From Cristatella mucedo (taxonomy: Eukaryota > Bryozoa > Phylactolaemata > Cristatellidae): 64,000 bases of DNA. The position numbers were made by a program, and so were the translations under genes. Where the stretch lies: assembly GCA_009760855.2 (NCBI GenBank), contig WPIO01000034.1:2240001-2304000 (forward strand). The letters are read 5' to 3'. The stretch's first letter is position 1. The number at the start of each line of letters is the position of its first letter. Below, piece after piece: positions 47,801 to 58,300 of the stretch. The notes under the pieces were generated by a model. The model was not told the DNA's origin and ran no database searches. It worked only from the letters and a program-made list of their open reading frames with translations.

Positions 47801-50644
47801 TCACGAAGCACAATCTGGGCTTTCATTTTTTAGCAGATGGCACATAGCTACACCTGTGCTTTAATCTATTCCTACCATCCAGCTCCTCAAACTCTCTCAA
47901 GTCTGTTGCTGCCTGTATTGCTGACATTTGCACTTGGATGGCAACAAACTTTCTAAAATTTAATGATGATCAAACCAATTTACTAGATATGGGCAAACCT
48001 AGTGCTACTCAAAAATTGGAAAACCCATCCCTCACAATTGGCTCGGCCAACATGTCTCAAGCAGTATCTGCACGATATCTGGATGTCCTGTTCCAAAATG
48101 AACTTTCACTAGACGATCACATCAGCTCCTCGGGTAAGTCTTCTGCCCACTTTCAGTTAACATGGCAAACATTTGGTCCTGGTTAGACAGGGACACTACA
48201 TCCCAGTTGGTCCATGCATTTGTGACATTTTGTAGTAACATATGTACCTCACAACTAGCAGGTCTTGTGCCTGTTGAATAAGGCACTGACAATTAGTAGA
48301 GAACTCTGCAGCTAGATGTATCTGTCTATAACAGCACAGTTGCCACATTAAACCACCACACCTCACAGACATGCACTGGGCCCCTATCAAACAGCATATC
48401 GACTTCAAGGTTTAGTCCTTCACTTTTAGGTCACTTCACTGTGTTGCTCTAGCCCTACCTATCCGAACTGCTTCTAAATCAGGCTAGGCATCGTACCACC
48501 CACTCTTAATGTAATGTAATGCATCTCTGTATGTAATGCCACAAGGCCACACAGACTATGTGGGTGTTACGAAAGAGAGTTTTGTATAGCCCACTCACAG
48601 CCTAAGCAGCTTTTAGCACGCATTCGGAAGCTAACAGACTTGCATCTCATGCAACAAAGAGAAAGTGAAAAGCATAGCTGAGTAAGGAGAGCAGTTGAGG
48701 TAGTGAGTAGCATGAAAGTAGCAGTTTAAGACGGCTAGAAAAAAAGTGCCATTGTGGGCAGCAGGAGAGTAGTTTTGACTCAAGTCGTTTAGCTGAGACC
48801 CAAATCAACCTACAATCTTTTACAGACCGTGCCTTTAGTTCGCATGCTGCCTGAAGCCACCACTCTTCAACCCATGTTTTCACTATTTAAAAATGGCTAA
48901 AACTCAACCTGCTCCTCATATAATTTGCTTTCAGTTGATCAGTGTGACTTGTCCTTTGTGTGCTTATACATCTGACTCTACATGCTATCACTAACCAATT
49001 GACACACTTCCTTCAAAGCATTTCCAAAATGCCGCAAAAAGATTCGTTCTGTTTGTCCTATCATTACTATTCCTGTGTGTCTTATCATTGTTATTTCATC
49101 ATAAACTAGGGACCAGTAGAACCAAACAGCTGAGGGCACAGAATTGTCAATAGATAGCCATGGGAATGCTTGGATCTGACTTAGTCATCATTTTAATCAA
49201 ACGATTGGCAGGCTGCATCTGGCTCTTACAATGGTCGATGCAAAAGTGCAGGATGCACAAGGTGCACCCTGCAGCAATGCACAATTACATCTGGATAATG
49301 CTACTGCATACTCATATAGAATCTTTGGTTGACCAACCAAAACAATCGCCATCGCCACCTGCTTTGTCAAAAGTGTGGTGCTGCGGAGCACATAGCCTTA
49401 GCACGCCGTATGAAGGCACAGCAAACAAGCAGCCCTAACACATTATCAGCAAAATTGCACCGGCGACAAATATTATAAGCGAACGTCACACAAAAACTGT
49501 CGCATGCATGGCGGTTTGTTACTCACTTGCATACTCGTTGAACCAGGCCTCACAGCGCTTCTGCGAGAACGGTGTAATGAACAGATCTTGTACACTGGGA
49601 ATGCTGTAAGGAGAGCAGCGCTGGCTGCATGCACGTCAAGCTGAGCCCGAGTCAAGCTTGCGCAGGCACGCACCCAACACCCACATAGCCTAGCTCGTGC
49701 ACCTGTACACCCAAGCATTCAGACCCACTCGTGCGCACGCAGATGCACTCACATCATCACACACGGCTGAAGATCATAGCAGCAGGCAATCCTTCATGTT
49801 CAACCGTTTAGCATAATGTAAACCTTGCCGGTAGCTCAGTCGATACAGCCTCTGTGCCAAGTGATCGGAGCAGCTAGCAGACCAGACAATCGTCCAAAGA
49901 GTGCTCAAGACAGAGAACATTAACTGCAGTTAATCTTGGGCTCTCTGACGCGATCATCTATCAGTGCCCATTTGTAAGAATAAAATTGAGCCAAACGGTA
50001 ACAGCTGTGCAAAGGAATTATAAATCGGTCAATAATCCGTTAAACGTAACGCCTTGCAGTCCACGTACACTGAAACTCGAGCACAGACAGCAATATTCAC
50101 TAAATTGTCGATGCATTGTACAGAAGAACGTCATTCACCCGGCCAGCAGATGCCTCTAGTTCTCAGCAGCACTCTTGTGAAAAATTTGGCTAGATAGTTT
50201 TCAAGTTTCAAACGCAAAGAGTGGCCTGAGATTCTGCCACTCCAAAATGGTACACTGGTGTATATGTGCCAAATATCGGCTCGCACAAAGTCGATACATC
50301 AAGACGAGTCCTCGCCATCTTCCCACCAATTCGTTCATGCAATGTTTTAATAACACTAATTCTTATCCCATAAATAAATGGTGTCAGGCAAGGCTTCTTT
50401 GCATTTCACTGCTTGAAGGACCTGTCTGGTCAGCAGTAGCACGTGATGGCTATAAGTCTTATTAGACGGCGACATACACTGGCATGAGCAAATGAAAATT
50501 TGGTGTCAACGATCTCAGTATGCCAAACGTCCGCATCAGGGTCGAATTCACAGCATACCTGCAGTCGTCCTGTTTACTCTTCTTCGTCTCCCGACCCCCG
50601 GCATCGGGAGTGACTGTCGAGCAGACACGCTTTTTGGGCGGCAT
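35874..50644 (-). CDS. DCN1-like protein, DCUN1D4/5 type (seven exons)
   Basis: Exons on the minus strand: 50,644-50,559, 49,603-49,527, 41,792-41,612, 38,484-38,376, 36,885-36,781, 36,174-36,072, 35,947-35,874, giving 244 residues (human DCUN1D5 237). All phases match. The product is a scaffold-type cofactor that binds cullins and the NEDD8 E2 enzymes and stimulates cullin neddylation. Evidence: a basic start MPPKKR with a later KKSK (NLS-like), [88 protein letters not shown], and the family signature [16 protein letters not shown] near the C-terminus. Oddities: a serine run replaces the conserved segment before EPEGM, and intron 4 starts with GC (AAG|GCAAGT). Vertebrates have separate DCUN1D4 and DCUN1D5; I cannot assign one. 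Divergent from DYNC2H1. Confidence 0.95.
36980..37860 (-). mobile_element. SINE piece and L2-like family-B LINE (DCUN1D intron 4)
   Basis: The minus-strand frames (37,848-37,492 and 37,529-36,852) encode '[18 protein letters not shown]', '[18 protein letters not shown]', '[20 protein letters not shown]' and '[14 protein letters not shown]', the C-terminal half of an L2/CR1 polyprotein. It is one of the better-preserved copies, though still frameshifted. A plus-strand SINE-like fragment (about 36,980-37,065) adjoins it. Confidence 0.8.
37928..38343. mobile_element. Non-autonomous hAT element (Charlie-like MITE), 416 bp
   Basis: Perfect 16-bp terminal inverted repeats, CAGAGGTCGGCAAACT (37,928-37,943) and its reverse complement (38,328-38,343). 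The CAGRGGTCGGCAAACT ends followed by a GGGCC-containing subterminal region are typical of Charlie-group hAT elements. It has no transposase frame. I could not confirm an 8-bp target duplication. It lies in DCUN1D intron 4, its end 32 bp from the exon 4 splice donor. Confidence 0.85.
38539..38562. repeat. G24 homopolymer (C24 on the DCUN1D sense strand)
   Basis: 24 consecutive G bases. On the transcribed sense of the DCUN1D gene this is a C run 55-78 nt upstream of the exon 4 acceptor. Confidence 0.9.
38563..39239. other. DCUN1D intron 3, unassigned part
   Basis: A minus-strand SINE-like piece is present at about 38,870-38,945 (GGACTAGAGCCCACGACC). A short (CA)n tract lies at 39,029-39,048. 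Nothing else is recognised. Confidence 0.45.
39240..39365 (-). repeat. tRNA-derived SINE, subtype 1, minus strand
   Basis: GGACTCGAGCCCACGACC (B-box region on the minus strand), GGGTCGTGAAAAGCGAGCACCTTACC (head) and GCTATCGCCACTGCTTGCAG (body) match subtype 1. Confidence 0.7.
39938..40400 (+). mobile_element. Tc1/mariner-like transposase remnant
   Basis: [20 protein letters not shown] starts at 39,938 and resembles the N-terminal helix-turn-helix of Tc1-like transposases. It is followed, through stops, by '[15 protein letters not shown]', which resembles the second DNA-binding subdomain. It lies in DCUN1D intron 3, on the opposite strand to the gene. Confidence 0.45.
40401..41611. other. DCUN1D intron 3, unassigned
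   Basis: It contains an AT-rich stretch at about 40,790-40,880 and otherwise nothing I recognise up to the exon 3 boundary at 41,612. Confidence 0.4.
41793..42650. other. DCUN1D intron 2, unassigned start
   Basis: A minus-strand frame (42,312-41,989) is open for 107 codons but unrecognised. It has no splice context linking it to the DCUN1D gene. Confidence 0.4.
42655..44420 (-). mobile_element. L2-like LINE, nearly full RT domain (DCUN1D intron 2)
   Basis: From 44,383 leftward the minus strand encodes '[15 protein letters not shown]', '[19 protein letters not shown]' and '[19 protein letters not shown]' (RT finger region). It then gives, with breaks, an intact YADD box near 43,640 (GFHFYADDN), the post-RT domain '[11 protein letters not shown]' near 43,110, and the family-A 3' region near 42,660-42,800. 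The retained YADD makes it the best RT in the window, but frameshifts kill it. A GA/GAGT-rich tract interrupts it at 43,683-43,754. Confidence 0.85.
44585..44745 (+). repeat. tRNA-derived SINE, subtype 1
   Basis: GTGATAGCCCACGAGGTAAGGCGCTTGC (A-box region), ACGACTGAGGTCGTGGGTTCGAATCC (B box), body AGTGGTGGCAATAGCCGTTAAGG, tail CTATACAAATGAAGCTGTTAAATC. Confidence 0.8.
44790..45260 (-). mobile_element. L2-like LINE C-terminal fragment
   Basis: The minus-strand frame 45,244-44,798 contains '[13 protein letters not shown]', '[14 protein letters not shown]' and '[20 protein letters not shown]', which match the C-terminal part of the post-RT domain. Confidence 0.7.
45261..46529. other. DCUN1D intron 2, unassigned
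   Basis: No repeat or exon recognised. The 161-codon minus-strand frame at 45,421-45,906 has no family resemblance. Confidence 0.35.
46530..46612 (+). mobile_element. L2-like LINE 3' end, family A, short
   Basis: CTTTGCAGCAAATATGAAGTGCC through GAGGGCACTATATCAAATGCATTATTATAA is the terminal block of family A in plus orientation. Confidence 0.7.
46740..48500 (+). mobile_element. L2-like LINE RT pseudogene split by a SINE
   Basis: Ordered motifs on the plus strand: '[20 protein letters not shown]' (about 47,066), '[19 protein letters not shown]' (about 47,270), '[13 protein letters not shown]' (about 47,369-47,407), '[13 protein letters not shown]' (about 47,588), '[13 protein letters not shown]' (about 47,745), 'FHFLADGT' (decayed YADD, about 47,822), and '[14 protein letters not shown]' (about 48,105). 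Multiple stops are present. A subtype-1 SINE interrupts it between VAFDTVD and HKVLLEQL. It lies in DCUN1D intron 2. Confidence 0.85.
47405..47572 (+). repeat. tRNA-derived SINE inserted in the LINE
   Basis: GAGCCGTGATGGCACACTGGGTAAGGCAGGTGC (A-box region), CACGACCTCGATCCTGAGGTCGTGGGTTCGAATTC (stem plus B box), then the body and AAGAGGCTGCTAAATCA. The LINE frame resumes directly after it. Confidence 0.85.
48500..48790 (-). mobile_element. L2-like LINE 3' end, family B
   Basis: AATGTAATGTAATGCATCTC (tail on the plus strand) is followed by the reverse complement of the family-B 3' end, through AGCAGGAGAGTAGTTTTGAC. It abuts the plus-strand LINE tail to tail. Confidence 0.75.
48791..50558. other. 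DCUN1D introns 1 and 2 around exon 2, unassigned
   Basis: Apart from DCUN1D exon 2 (49,527-49,603) I see nothing recognisable. A tRNA-5'-half-like piece near 49,829 was rejected. Confidence 0.4.
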
Positions 50645-51697
50645 CTAAACCGTTACCTGTGAACGAGGAGATCAAGGGCAATAAACTATCGTTAAATAGA
50701 TCTTATGACGGCTGAAGGATGGTGGATCAGACGCTACGGCACCTCATGTCTGACATCGAAGCACAGACGACGGTGAAACTTACGGACGACTATCGAGCAG
50801 TCCAGAGGCAATGCCTCAAACTCCGATGAAGCAAACAGCGCTGGATACCAAAATCTCGCTCCAAGATTTACTGCATTTCAAAGGAATAGCAAGACAAAAA
50901 GGCAGCTTTGTGACACCAGACTTGTGAGCTGCAGACAAGCACAATCCACGGCAACCCAACCCAACGACGCTTCCAGACCCACAGGAAGCAGAATTATCTA
51001 TGACCCCTGGCCCCGCTCTCACTGTAGGCTAAGGACGATTGGTCAGCTCGTTGGCGAATGGTGCCCACTGGTGGAGTGACATTCCATTCGGATGGAGGCT
51101 CATGGCGTACGCCGGCTTGGCTAGCAACGGCCACGAGTGAGGTAGGCCGCTGCGATCGCTGACTTCTAAGCATACATTATATTATAGCATTGAACTCGAG
51201 AACCAAAATCCCAGGCGCACATTTTAATCCCGCAGTCCGATGAAGACTAGAGGACTTGAAAACGGCCTTCGAAAACACTGGGCAGCGTCCTGATGGGAAG
51301 CGTTTGCCGCCGAAAACGCCTCAATTAATCTTACCTCGAAGATCCGCCTGTCGTCAACGAATGGCGTTAGCCGCTTAACATCTCATTTTGAATGCTGAAT
51401 GATATATAGGCATAGTCATTTGTGGTAAGATTCCGCCCACCGAGTATTCAATGTTGTGGAGGGTCGTCTGCCGGTTTATATATATAAGCTACAGAGAGAG
51501 TCGAGTAATAAAAAACTTGCCTTACTCACAAGACCAGAGGCACAGAAGCCTCAAAAATTTTTAATTTCAATAAGAACACGTGACGTTATTTGGTCGTACA
51601 GACAGGCAGGAGTATCGATTTGATATGACTGAAAATGGAATCCTGTGTAGCGATCAGCCTGCTGCTGCCCTAGTCGTTAGCAGCCAGTAGAGGCCTA

Positions 51698-51779
<82 letters not shown>

Positions 51780-52305
51780 CTCTGCCATAGGTAGCTGGCT
51801 TTGCACTTGCTGTCCGAGTGAGTCTGACAGGAAAACTGCTCTGTTGAACCTTTCTCGGGTTAACGGTTGCACTCACCGGCATCAGCTGTTCGCCAGCTGC
51901 CAAGCCTTGTGCCTGCCTACTGCTCGTGGTCTGTGTTGCTCTGCAGGGGAGGGGATTACTAGCCAAGGCGACCTGGCTGGCCTGACTTCGGTCGAAAGGC
52001 CCTCACCAAGGGTTGTTGCTTGGTGCTTTACTGGATATTCCTCTGTGAAGCACGAGATCTCCACTGAGGCATGTTTACCATGCTGTGCTTGTACTTGGAT
52101 ATGAACTGTCTATCTATCAAACCAAATCTATCTACCAAACCAACAGGGTGTCAGCTCCCACTACCCCTTCGAGTGAAGTTTATTTTATCAGTCCCAATTC
52201 ACGTTCAATCATCTTAAGAGCGTTTATTTATAAGAAGACGTTGACGCACTGCCAGCACGACGCGTGATGTTTCTGGCTTACTGCAGCAGTAATTATTTTA
52301 TTAGG
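50645..52305. promoter_or_regulatory. Divergent promoter interval of the DCUN1D gene and DYNC2H1
   Basis: 1,661 bp separate the two start codons, which point away from each other. The interval must hold the promoters and 5' UTRs of both genes unless unseen upstream exons exist. It contains a (CT)n array (51,703-51,777) and a TATA-like TTTATATATATAAGC near 51,475-51,489. No precise start site can be assigned. Confidence 0.55.
51703..51777. repeat. (CT)n microsatellite in the divergent promoter
   Basis: Uninterrupted CT array of about 37 units, reading as (GA)n on the DCUN1D strand. Confidence 0.95.
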
Positions 52306-55300
52306 ATGCCTGGGGCTGACTCGAGAAAAGATTTTCTCGTAACGACAATCGCGAATCACTTCGGACTATCGACGTCAGAGGAATCTGTCAGCTCACTATT
52401 CAACCACGAAGCCCTCAACTCGTTCCTTGACGATGGAAACGTCGCCGTTTTGGTAGCTAAGGCAGGCGATGGAGGTCGAAGAGCGATATTGCTTAGCTCT
52501 AAGGTACACTTTAATGACCTGCAGGTCTACAAATTTCGTGCGTGCAATATTCCTTGCGGTCAAAGTTTCCTCAAGTGATATGCTGCTGTTGCTGCTGTTT
52601 GTGTCCCTTAAACTTAACTCTTCATCATGCCAATTCCGGCGATACTACATACCCCTTAAATACCAGATTGGTTTGTGGTCCGGTTTGGGATAGATCCTCA
52701 GTGGAAAATTGTTCATTACCTTACAAGGGAACACAAAATGTCAGAAGCTGTCAAATTTTGGTCGATATTGGTAAGCTTATGTGAATCTCTTGCCTCTGGT
52801 TTTCTGAGGTCGGGATTCAAGTCTTGACTATGACATGCCATATCTATTTATTATGTGTAGCTCGTAATAAAACTTCTGGCTGACGGTCCAGCTAGGTAGT
52901 TGGCTATTTTGTAATCTTACAAAACTAAGGTGCATAGTAGTAAACAGCATGGTTTTGCAAGGTGACTTGTAATGCAGGAATTTCTACTCCATCAGTATTT
53001 AGCATCGCATACTAGCTTTACAGATATAAAGTTAACATCAAGTCGTTCATGCACGAACATGTTAGCTGCCTCAGGCACCTTCCACCTTTGAAGCACATTA
53101 ATGCATTCTTAAGGTGGGGTTTGGGTCCATTGGCAAACGAGTAGCACGCATCATTGTAAATCCCAAGACGGAAATAATTGTGACAATGCAGACGTGTTAT
53201 GCGCTCTCACACAGGTATGCTCACATGCACCGCCACTTCGAAGCTTGCACTCAGTCGTATGTGTATGCGTTCATTCATTTACCGACATGCACTATCGCTA
53301 TGCCGAGGGACTGTGATAGCAAAGGAAATAGCACCGGTCAGCTGGAGCTGCACACAATGGGAGCCGTTCTACAGCAACGGGGGGGGGGGGGGAGGGTGCT
53401 ACAATTAGCAACCAGCCATTACCAAGCACTCTTTCCTCGAAACCAGCCATTACCGAGCAGCTGACTGGCAACTGCATTACTGAGAGACAGCTTACCGAGT
53501 GAGCACTTGCCGGAGCATAAAATCCTCCGACGCTCTTGCTGCTCTAATCTCTTTTGGGCCTGCCTTGCAGTGCTTGCTCTGTCTGAGGGATAAGCTCGGC
53601 GGCACTGGACTAGCAATGGAAAAGTGCAAGTACCCGAAAGCACGACGACCCAAGTGCGTAGTAGCAACCTTGACCCCGAATGCCCGAAAGTAGGCTTCCG
53701 ATTGGGGGATTAGCAAGTGTTTCCACCTCTCTAATCCTTGGCCACCTTATCCCATCTGAAATGAGCTAGAGTGTAGCTAGCAAGGAGTGGCAGGTGATAG
53801 CAGGTAAAGTGCCGCAGTAGCAAAAGGGCCGTCTGAGGGCGCTAGGTGCTTGCTTGTTACTTCATCGGTTTGCTTGCATTAACTGTAGGAATCTTTCCCT
53901 CTGCCCTCTGCTTTTTGCAGGCTCCTATAACTCTGCTGGTCGTAGGAGCTCTTTTGCATAAGTATGAGCAGAACAAATCTCTTTTCCCCAATAATATAAT
54001 GCCCTATGTTTTATGGCATCTGCTTTGTTCCCCCAGCGCTAATGTTCTGCATTCGTGGAAATGCTTGGATGTCAGTGGCTGTTGAATAGTTTTCTTCACG
54101 GCTGTCAACCTTATAGTTTCCGTTAGCTTGTATCTCTAATAATAATTATTATTATAATAATAATAATAATTATAATAACACACTTGATATAGCACCCTCA
54201 GAGAACCCAATCTCTTTCTAGGCACTTTGCATTTGCTACAAAGGAAGCACGATCGAATGGTTAGTGGAAGCATGCTCAATAAGCAACATGAATAGCATGG
54301 TTAGGAGTGACATGCACAGGGTCAGCATGCAAGTATGATTAGTGGCAGCATGCAGTGTCAGCATGCACAAGCACATAAAGGACGAATCGAAGGGACCCAC
54401 TAAATGCTGCTGATCAATAGATGAGTTTTAGCTCGGAAATGCAAACCGGTGACCTTGGAATAGGGGGTTGCATTTTGATGCCCCTCATTTCTATTGGGCA
54501 CCGAGTGCTAGCCATAAGATCAATAAGAAAAGACTTCCGATGGTGATAGCAAATCCCTGTGTTGTGCTACCGACTTTTCTGTGATGTCGTCGTTTCTGAC
54601 ACTTTGCCATTACACATTGGCTAGGTTATCACGGCCCTAGAGAGTATTAGGGATTCCTGAATTACAGCCTATCGGAATTGACTATTTCATAAACTATATA
54701 TTCAAAATGTTTAACCGGATGTTTGAAGTCGTAGTTAGCTGTATTTTGTGCTTCTAATCAGTGTTCTTTGGGCTTCGAACTGTTTCATACCCTCTACGCA
54801 ATACCTTGTGCTGTACACATTGTGCAGCCTGTGCAGCCTGTCGAAAAGGCTGCTCTGCGCTTTGGCATTGCGTACGTACATATTACCCACTGCACAGACG
54901 CATAGATTACATATCAACTTACGGTTACAAGCCTCTAGCAGCAACCATAGCAGCTTGCTACTGGAACTCAGTACCCAATTGACTTCACGACATCACCTGA
55001 CTCGTCAAAATTATTTTTAAAGGAGTTCAAAACGTACCTGTTACTCAAGTCATTTCTTTGGTCCTTTCTATAGCTAGCTGACACCATGTATGTTACCGCT
55101 CGTCATAATATAGCTGTTGACACAATGATGCTTTAACCGACGGTATAGTCATGCGTTTTACCTAGATTTATCGTGCGTAACGAGGGATTGTTTTCTCAGT
55201 TTCAAGGACACGGACTTGTTATATTGAGCGAGGGCACGACCCTTTAGTGCTTCCCTACCCCCCTCCGGCATACCTGCATGTGTCGAGGCAGCAGCTGTTA

Positions 55301-58300
55301 CTCGCTAGCCGTGCTTTGAGGCACCAGCTTCATAGGTATTTGCCGTGCATTTGCAAGAACTATTAAAGTCACTAGTGCTGTCTTTGTGGCAAAAAGCTTA
55401 AGGCAAGCAGCTACATTCTAGCACATTCGTTTCACTTCCCGATTCGGGCATTGTGGAAATGAATTATTTCAAGCAGCTTTTTAATGCCGGTGAGAAAATC
55501 TGCCACCCTGTGCACTAGGTATATACTTTTCGAAAGTTGTGTACATGGTCAAGGTCATGCTCGTATGCTGCTGAGCAGTTCCAACTGTTCTTGAAAGTTA
55601 CAGGTCCTGTACTGTGGCCCAGCCATATTTAGAGTACACTCGAGGTCATATATTAATCAGGCATGAGTCCAGGCATTTGACAGGTCATTGCAGAGCCGAG
55701 CATTAACTTGACAACAGGCTATTTAGCTGTCTGCCACGATGACATGGAAAACTTGCTCACCTATCGTCTTGGGGTGGAGTATTTGCCTTGAGGATGGGAC
55801 TCGTGAGTCGGTGGAAATAGTTGGCAGCCTGAACAGAATAATAATAGTTATAATAATTATAATAACACACTTGGTAAAGCGCCCTCAGAGAACTCAATCT
55901 CTTTCTGGATACTTTACATTTGCTGCAAAGGAAACACGATCGAACATGCTCTCAGAAGCATAGCTCTGCCTTTATTTTCAAGCGACAACAAATATTAGAA
56001 GCGTAGCACTTTTCATTTGTCTGGCAAGTTTGCTGAGCAGGGCCATGTGTGATCGAAAACGTTGCTATGGGGCACGTCCTGCATTTACTGTGACCAGAGG
56101 TCATGGTCATATTTGTCTTAAGTCCATGTGTATTATTTGTTGCACCTGTCTATAGCTTGGGATATACAATTGTGTGCAGCCCCTGTGGCCGCAGACTCGA
56201 TAGACGGGCAAGCGTTTTTGGATTGACTCGCCTTATGTAGTAGCCACTTAGTGGCTTTGCCTTAGTCGAGTTGTAGGCCCTGCTGCATTACTTCTCTATT
56301 ACTATTTTCTGGCAGGCTGACCGAGAATGTGATTCATTACCTGCTGGTCGAAACTACCTGCTGGTCGAAAGCTGCCGCTCAGTTGTTGCTTACACTTGAT
56401 CGATCGTGCTTTCTGGACATTGATGAGAATTTAATTTCCCTTTTCCCACTGCATGTATGTGCATACGTGCATGTGTGTGTGTGTGTGCATGTTTGTTTGT
56501 GTGTGTGTGTGTGTGTGCGTGTGCGCGTGTGTGCGTGCGTGAGTTCGTGTGTATGCATGCGTGTGTGCATGTACGTGCGTGGGTGGGTGCGTGCGTGCCA
56601 AGCTTTCTAGTTGCTGCTTCGTGTAGCTGACCTGCAACGGTTACAAGGTACAGATAATTACAGCGCCACCATTGCTATTCATGAGCTGCACGATTCCGGT
56701 GTCAGGCTGCTCTGATGCTTTGCTCTTACCGATGATATATTATGCCAAGCTAAATGTAGTCTCGATATAGTCTGCACTTTCGAAGTATATAATTTTGATG
56801 CACCACCAGAACACTATAAATTAAGATTGATTTATGCACCAAGCTTACCCCTCTCAAAAAGTGCATCTCACCGAGCATCCCGTGCATGTATCAAGTATAT
56901 ATATATAAGTATGGGTCCACTGTAGCGTTTGTCTGTTCGAGGTCTTACAAAGACACGACTTTAAGGCAACTGTTTCGTTGTCGAGGTAGGTGGTGGTTTG
57001 CTACTGCCACCGTAACCCATAGCACTCAGATAACTAGCCATCTGGTATCTTGACAGCAGTGCAGCCATTGGTGAGTAAGTAACCAAGCATGTCGCCAAGT
57101 TTCCCCCTCTCTAAAAATGCATCGCCTTGGGCATTTCGTTGGTAATTATCAAAGGATTGCTACTATGCAGAAGCAAGCTAGACATGGTTCGAAGTGTTTT
57201 AAGAAGTCAACGGAGCAGTAAAAAGAAAGAAGGAATCTCTCCCAACAGACCTTTCAGATGAACAGGAACTTTTCAGATGTACAGTGACTTCCAGCTTTAT
57301 TTCAAACCTCTTCCCTGATAGTAGCTTGCTTGGTGTGCCAAATGTGTGTACTCAGGTCATCTTCCTTATCATGACTTAATGGACACCTTTTAAAACACGT
57401 ATGTCACCTGGTTTTGGCATCAACAGTGTTTGCTAAGACTTCTAAAGCAGCCGCATCTGGTTCTTCAGTAATTTGTCATCAGGAAATGCACTTGTGTGGC
57501 CACGCTCAAATTGCACTACCAATTTCTTGCGTACTCTCGAACCATGTCTGGTCCTTGTCTGCACGTGCAAAAACCGAATGTCGAGATACATGTTTTGAGA
57601 GGGCAACAATGGGCACTTCCAATGAACCTGAACCCCTAGGCATATTCTGATAGTGGTATCAAGCTATCCCTGGAAAATTGCAACTGCTTCCTAACTTGCT
57701 TGAAAACCTGTCGCAAGCTCATTTCACGAGTCCTTTAAAACCAGTAGGTTAATCAAGGCTGAAGCTAGCATAATTTGTATAAAAATATTGCTTCCACATA
57801 GGCATTTAAAAAGAACTTAGAAACACCTATGTAGGACAGCATTTAGTGGGTCCCTGTGCTTCGTCCTTCATGTGCTCATGTGTGCTGACACTGTGCATGC
57901 TGCCACTAACCACAGTTGTACATTTAAAAAGAACTTAAAAACACACTTATTTAGGACAGCATTTAGTGGGCCCCTGTGATTCGTCCTTGATGTGCTTATG
58001 TGTGCTGACACTGTGCATACTGCCACTAACCACATTTGCGTGCTGACCCTGTGCATGTCACCCCTAACTACATTGTTCATGTTGTTTATCAAGCATGATA
58101 TTACTCACGATTCAATCGCATTTTCCTTTGCAGCAAATGTAAAGCGCCTAGGAAGAGATTGAGTTCACTGAGGGTGCTTTATCAAGTGCATTATTATTAT
58201 TATTATTATTATTACTGACTTAATGCTTCCTGTGGGGTGTTCCGGCCTCGATTTTGTAAACTTGGCCGCATTTGAAGTTGTCTGTCCATGTCCGGGCTGC

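Noticed and set aside
49825-49885. tRNA-like start (CCGGTAGCTCAGTCGATACAG)
   Set aside because: No B box or foldable 3' half follows. Other tRNA-like heads in the window belong to SINEs.
52264-52305. Upstream in-frame ATGs before DYNC2H1
   Set aside because: The human protein aligns from the ATG at 52,306; the extra 14 residues have no counterpart and an AG precedes the later ATG.
57803-58038. Repeated units that might suggest a CRISPR-like array
   Set aside because: Only two diverged long units without spacers, inside a LINE 3' UTR in an animal genome.
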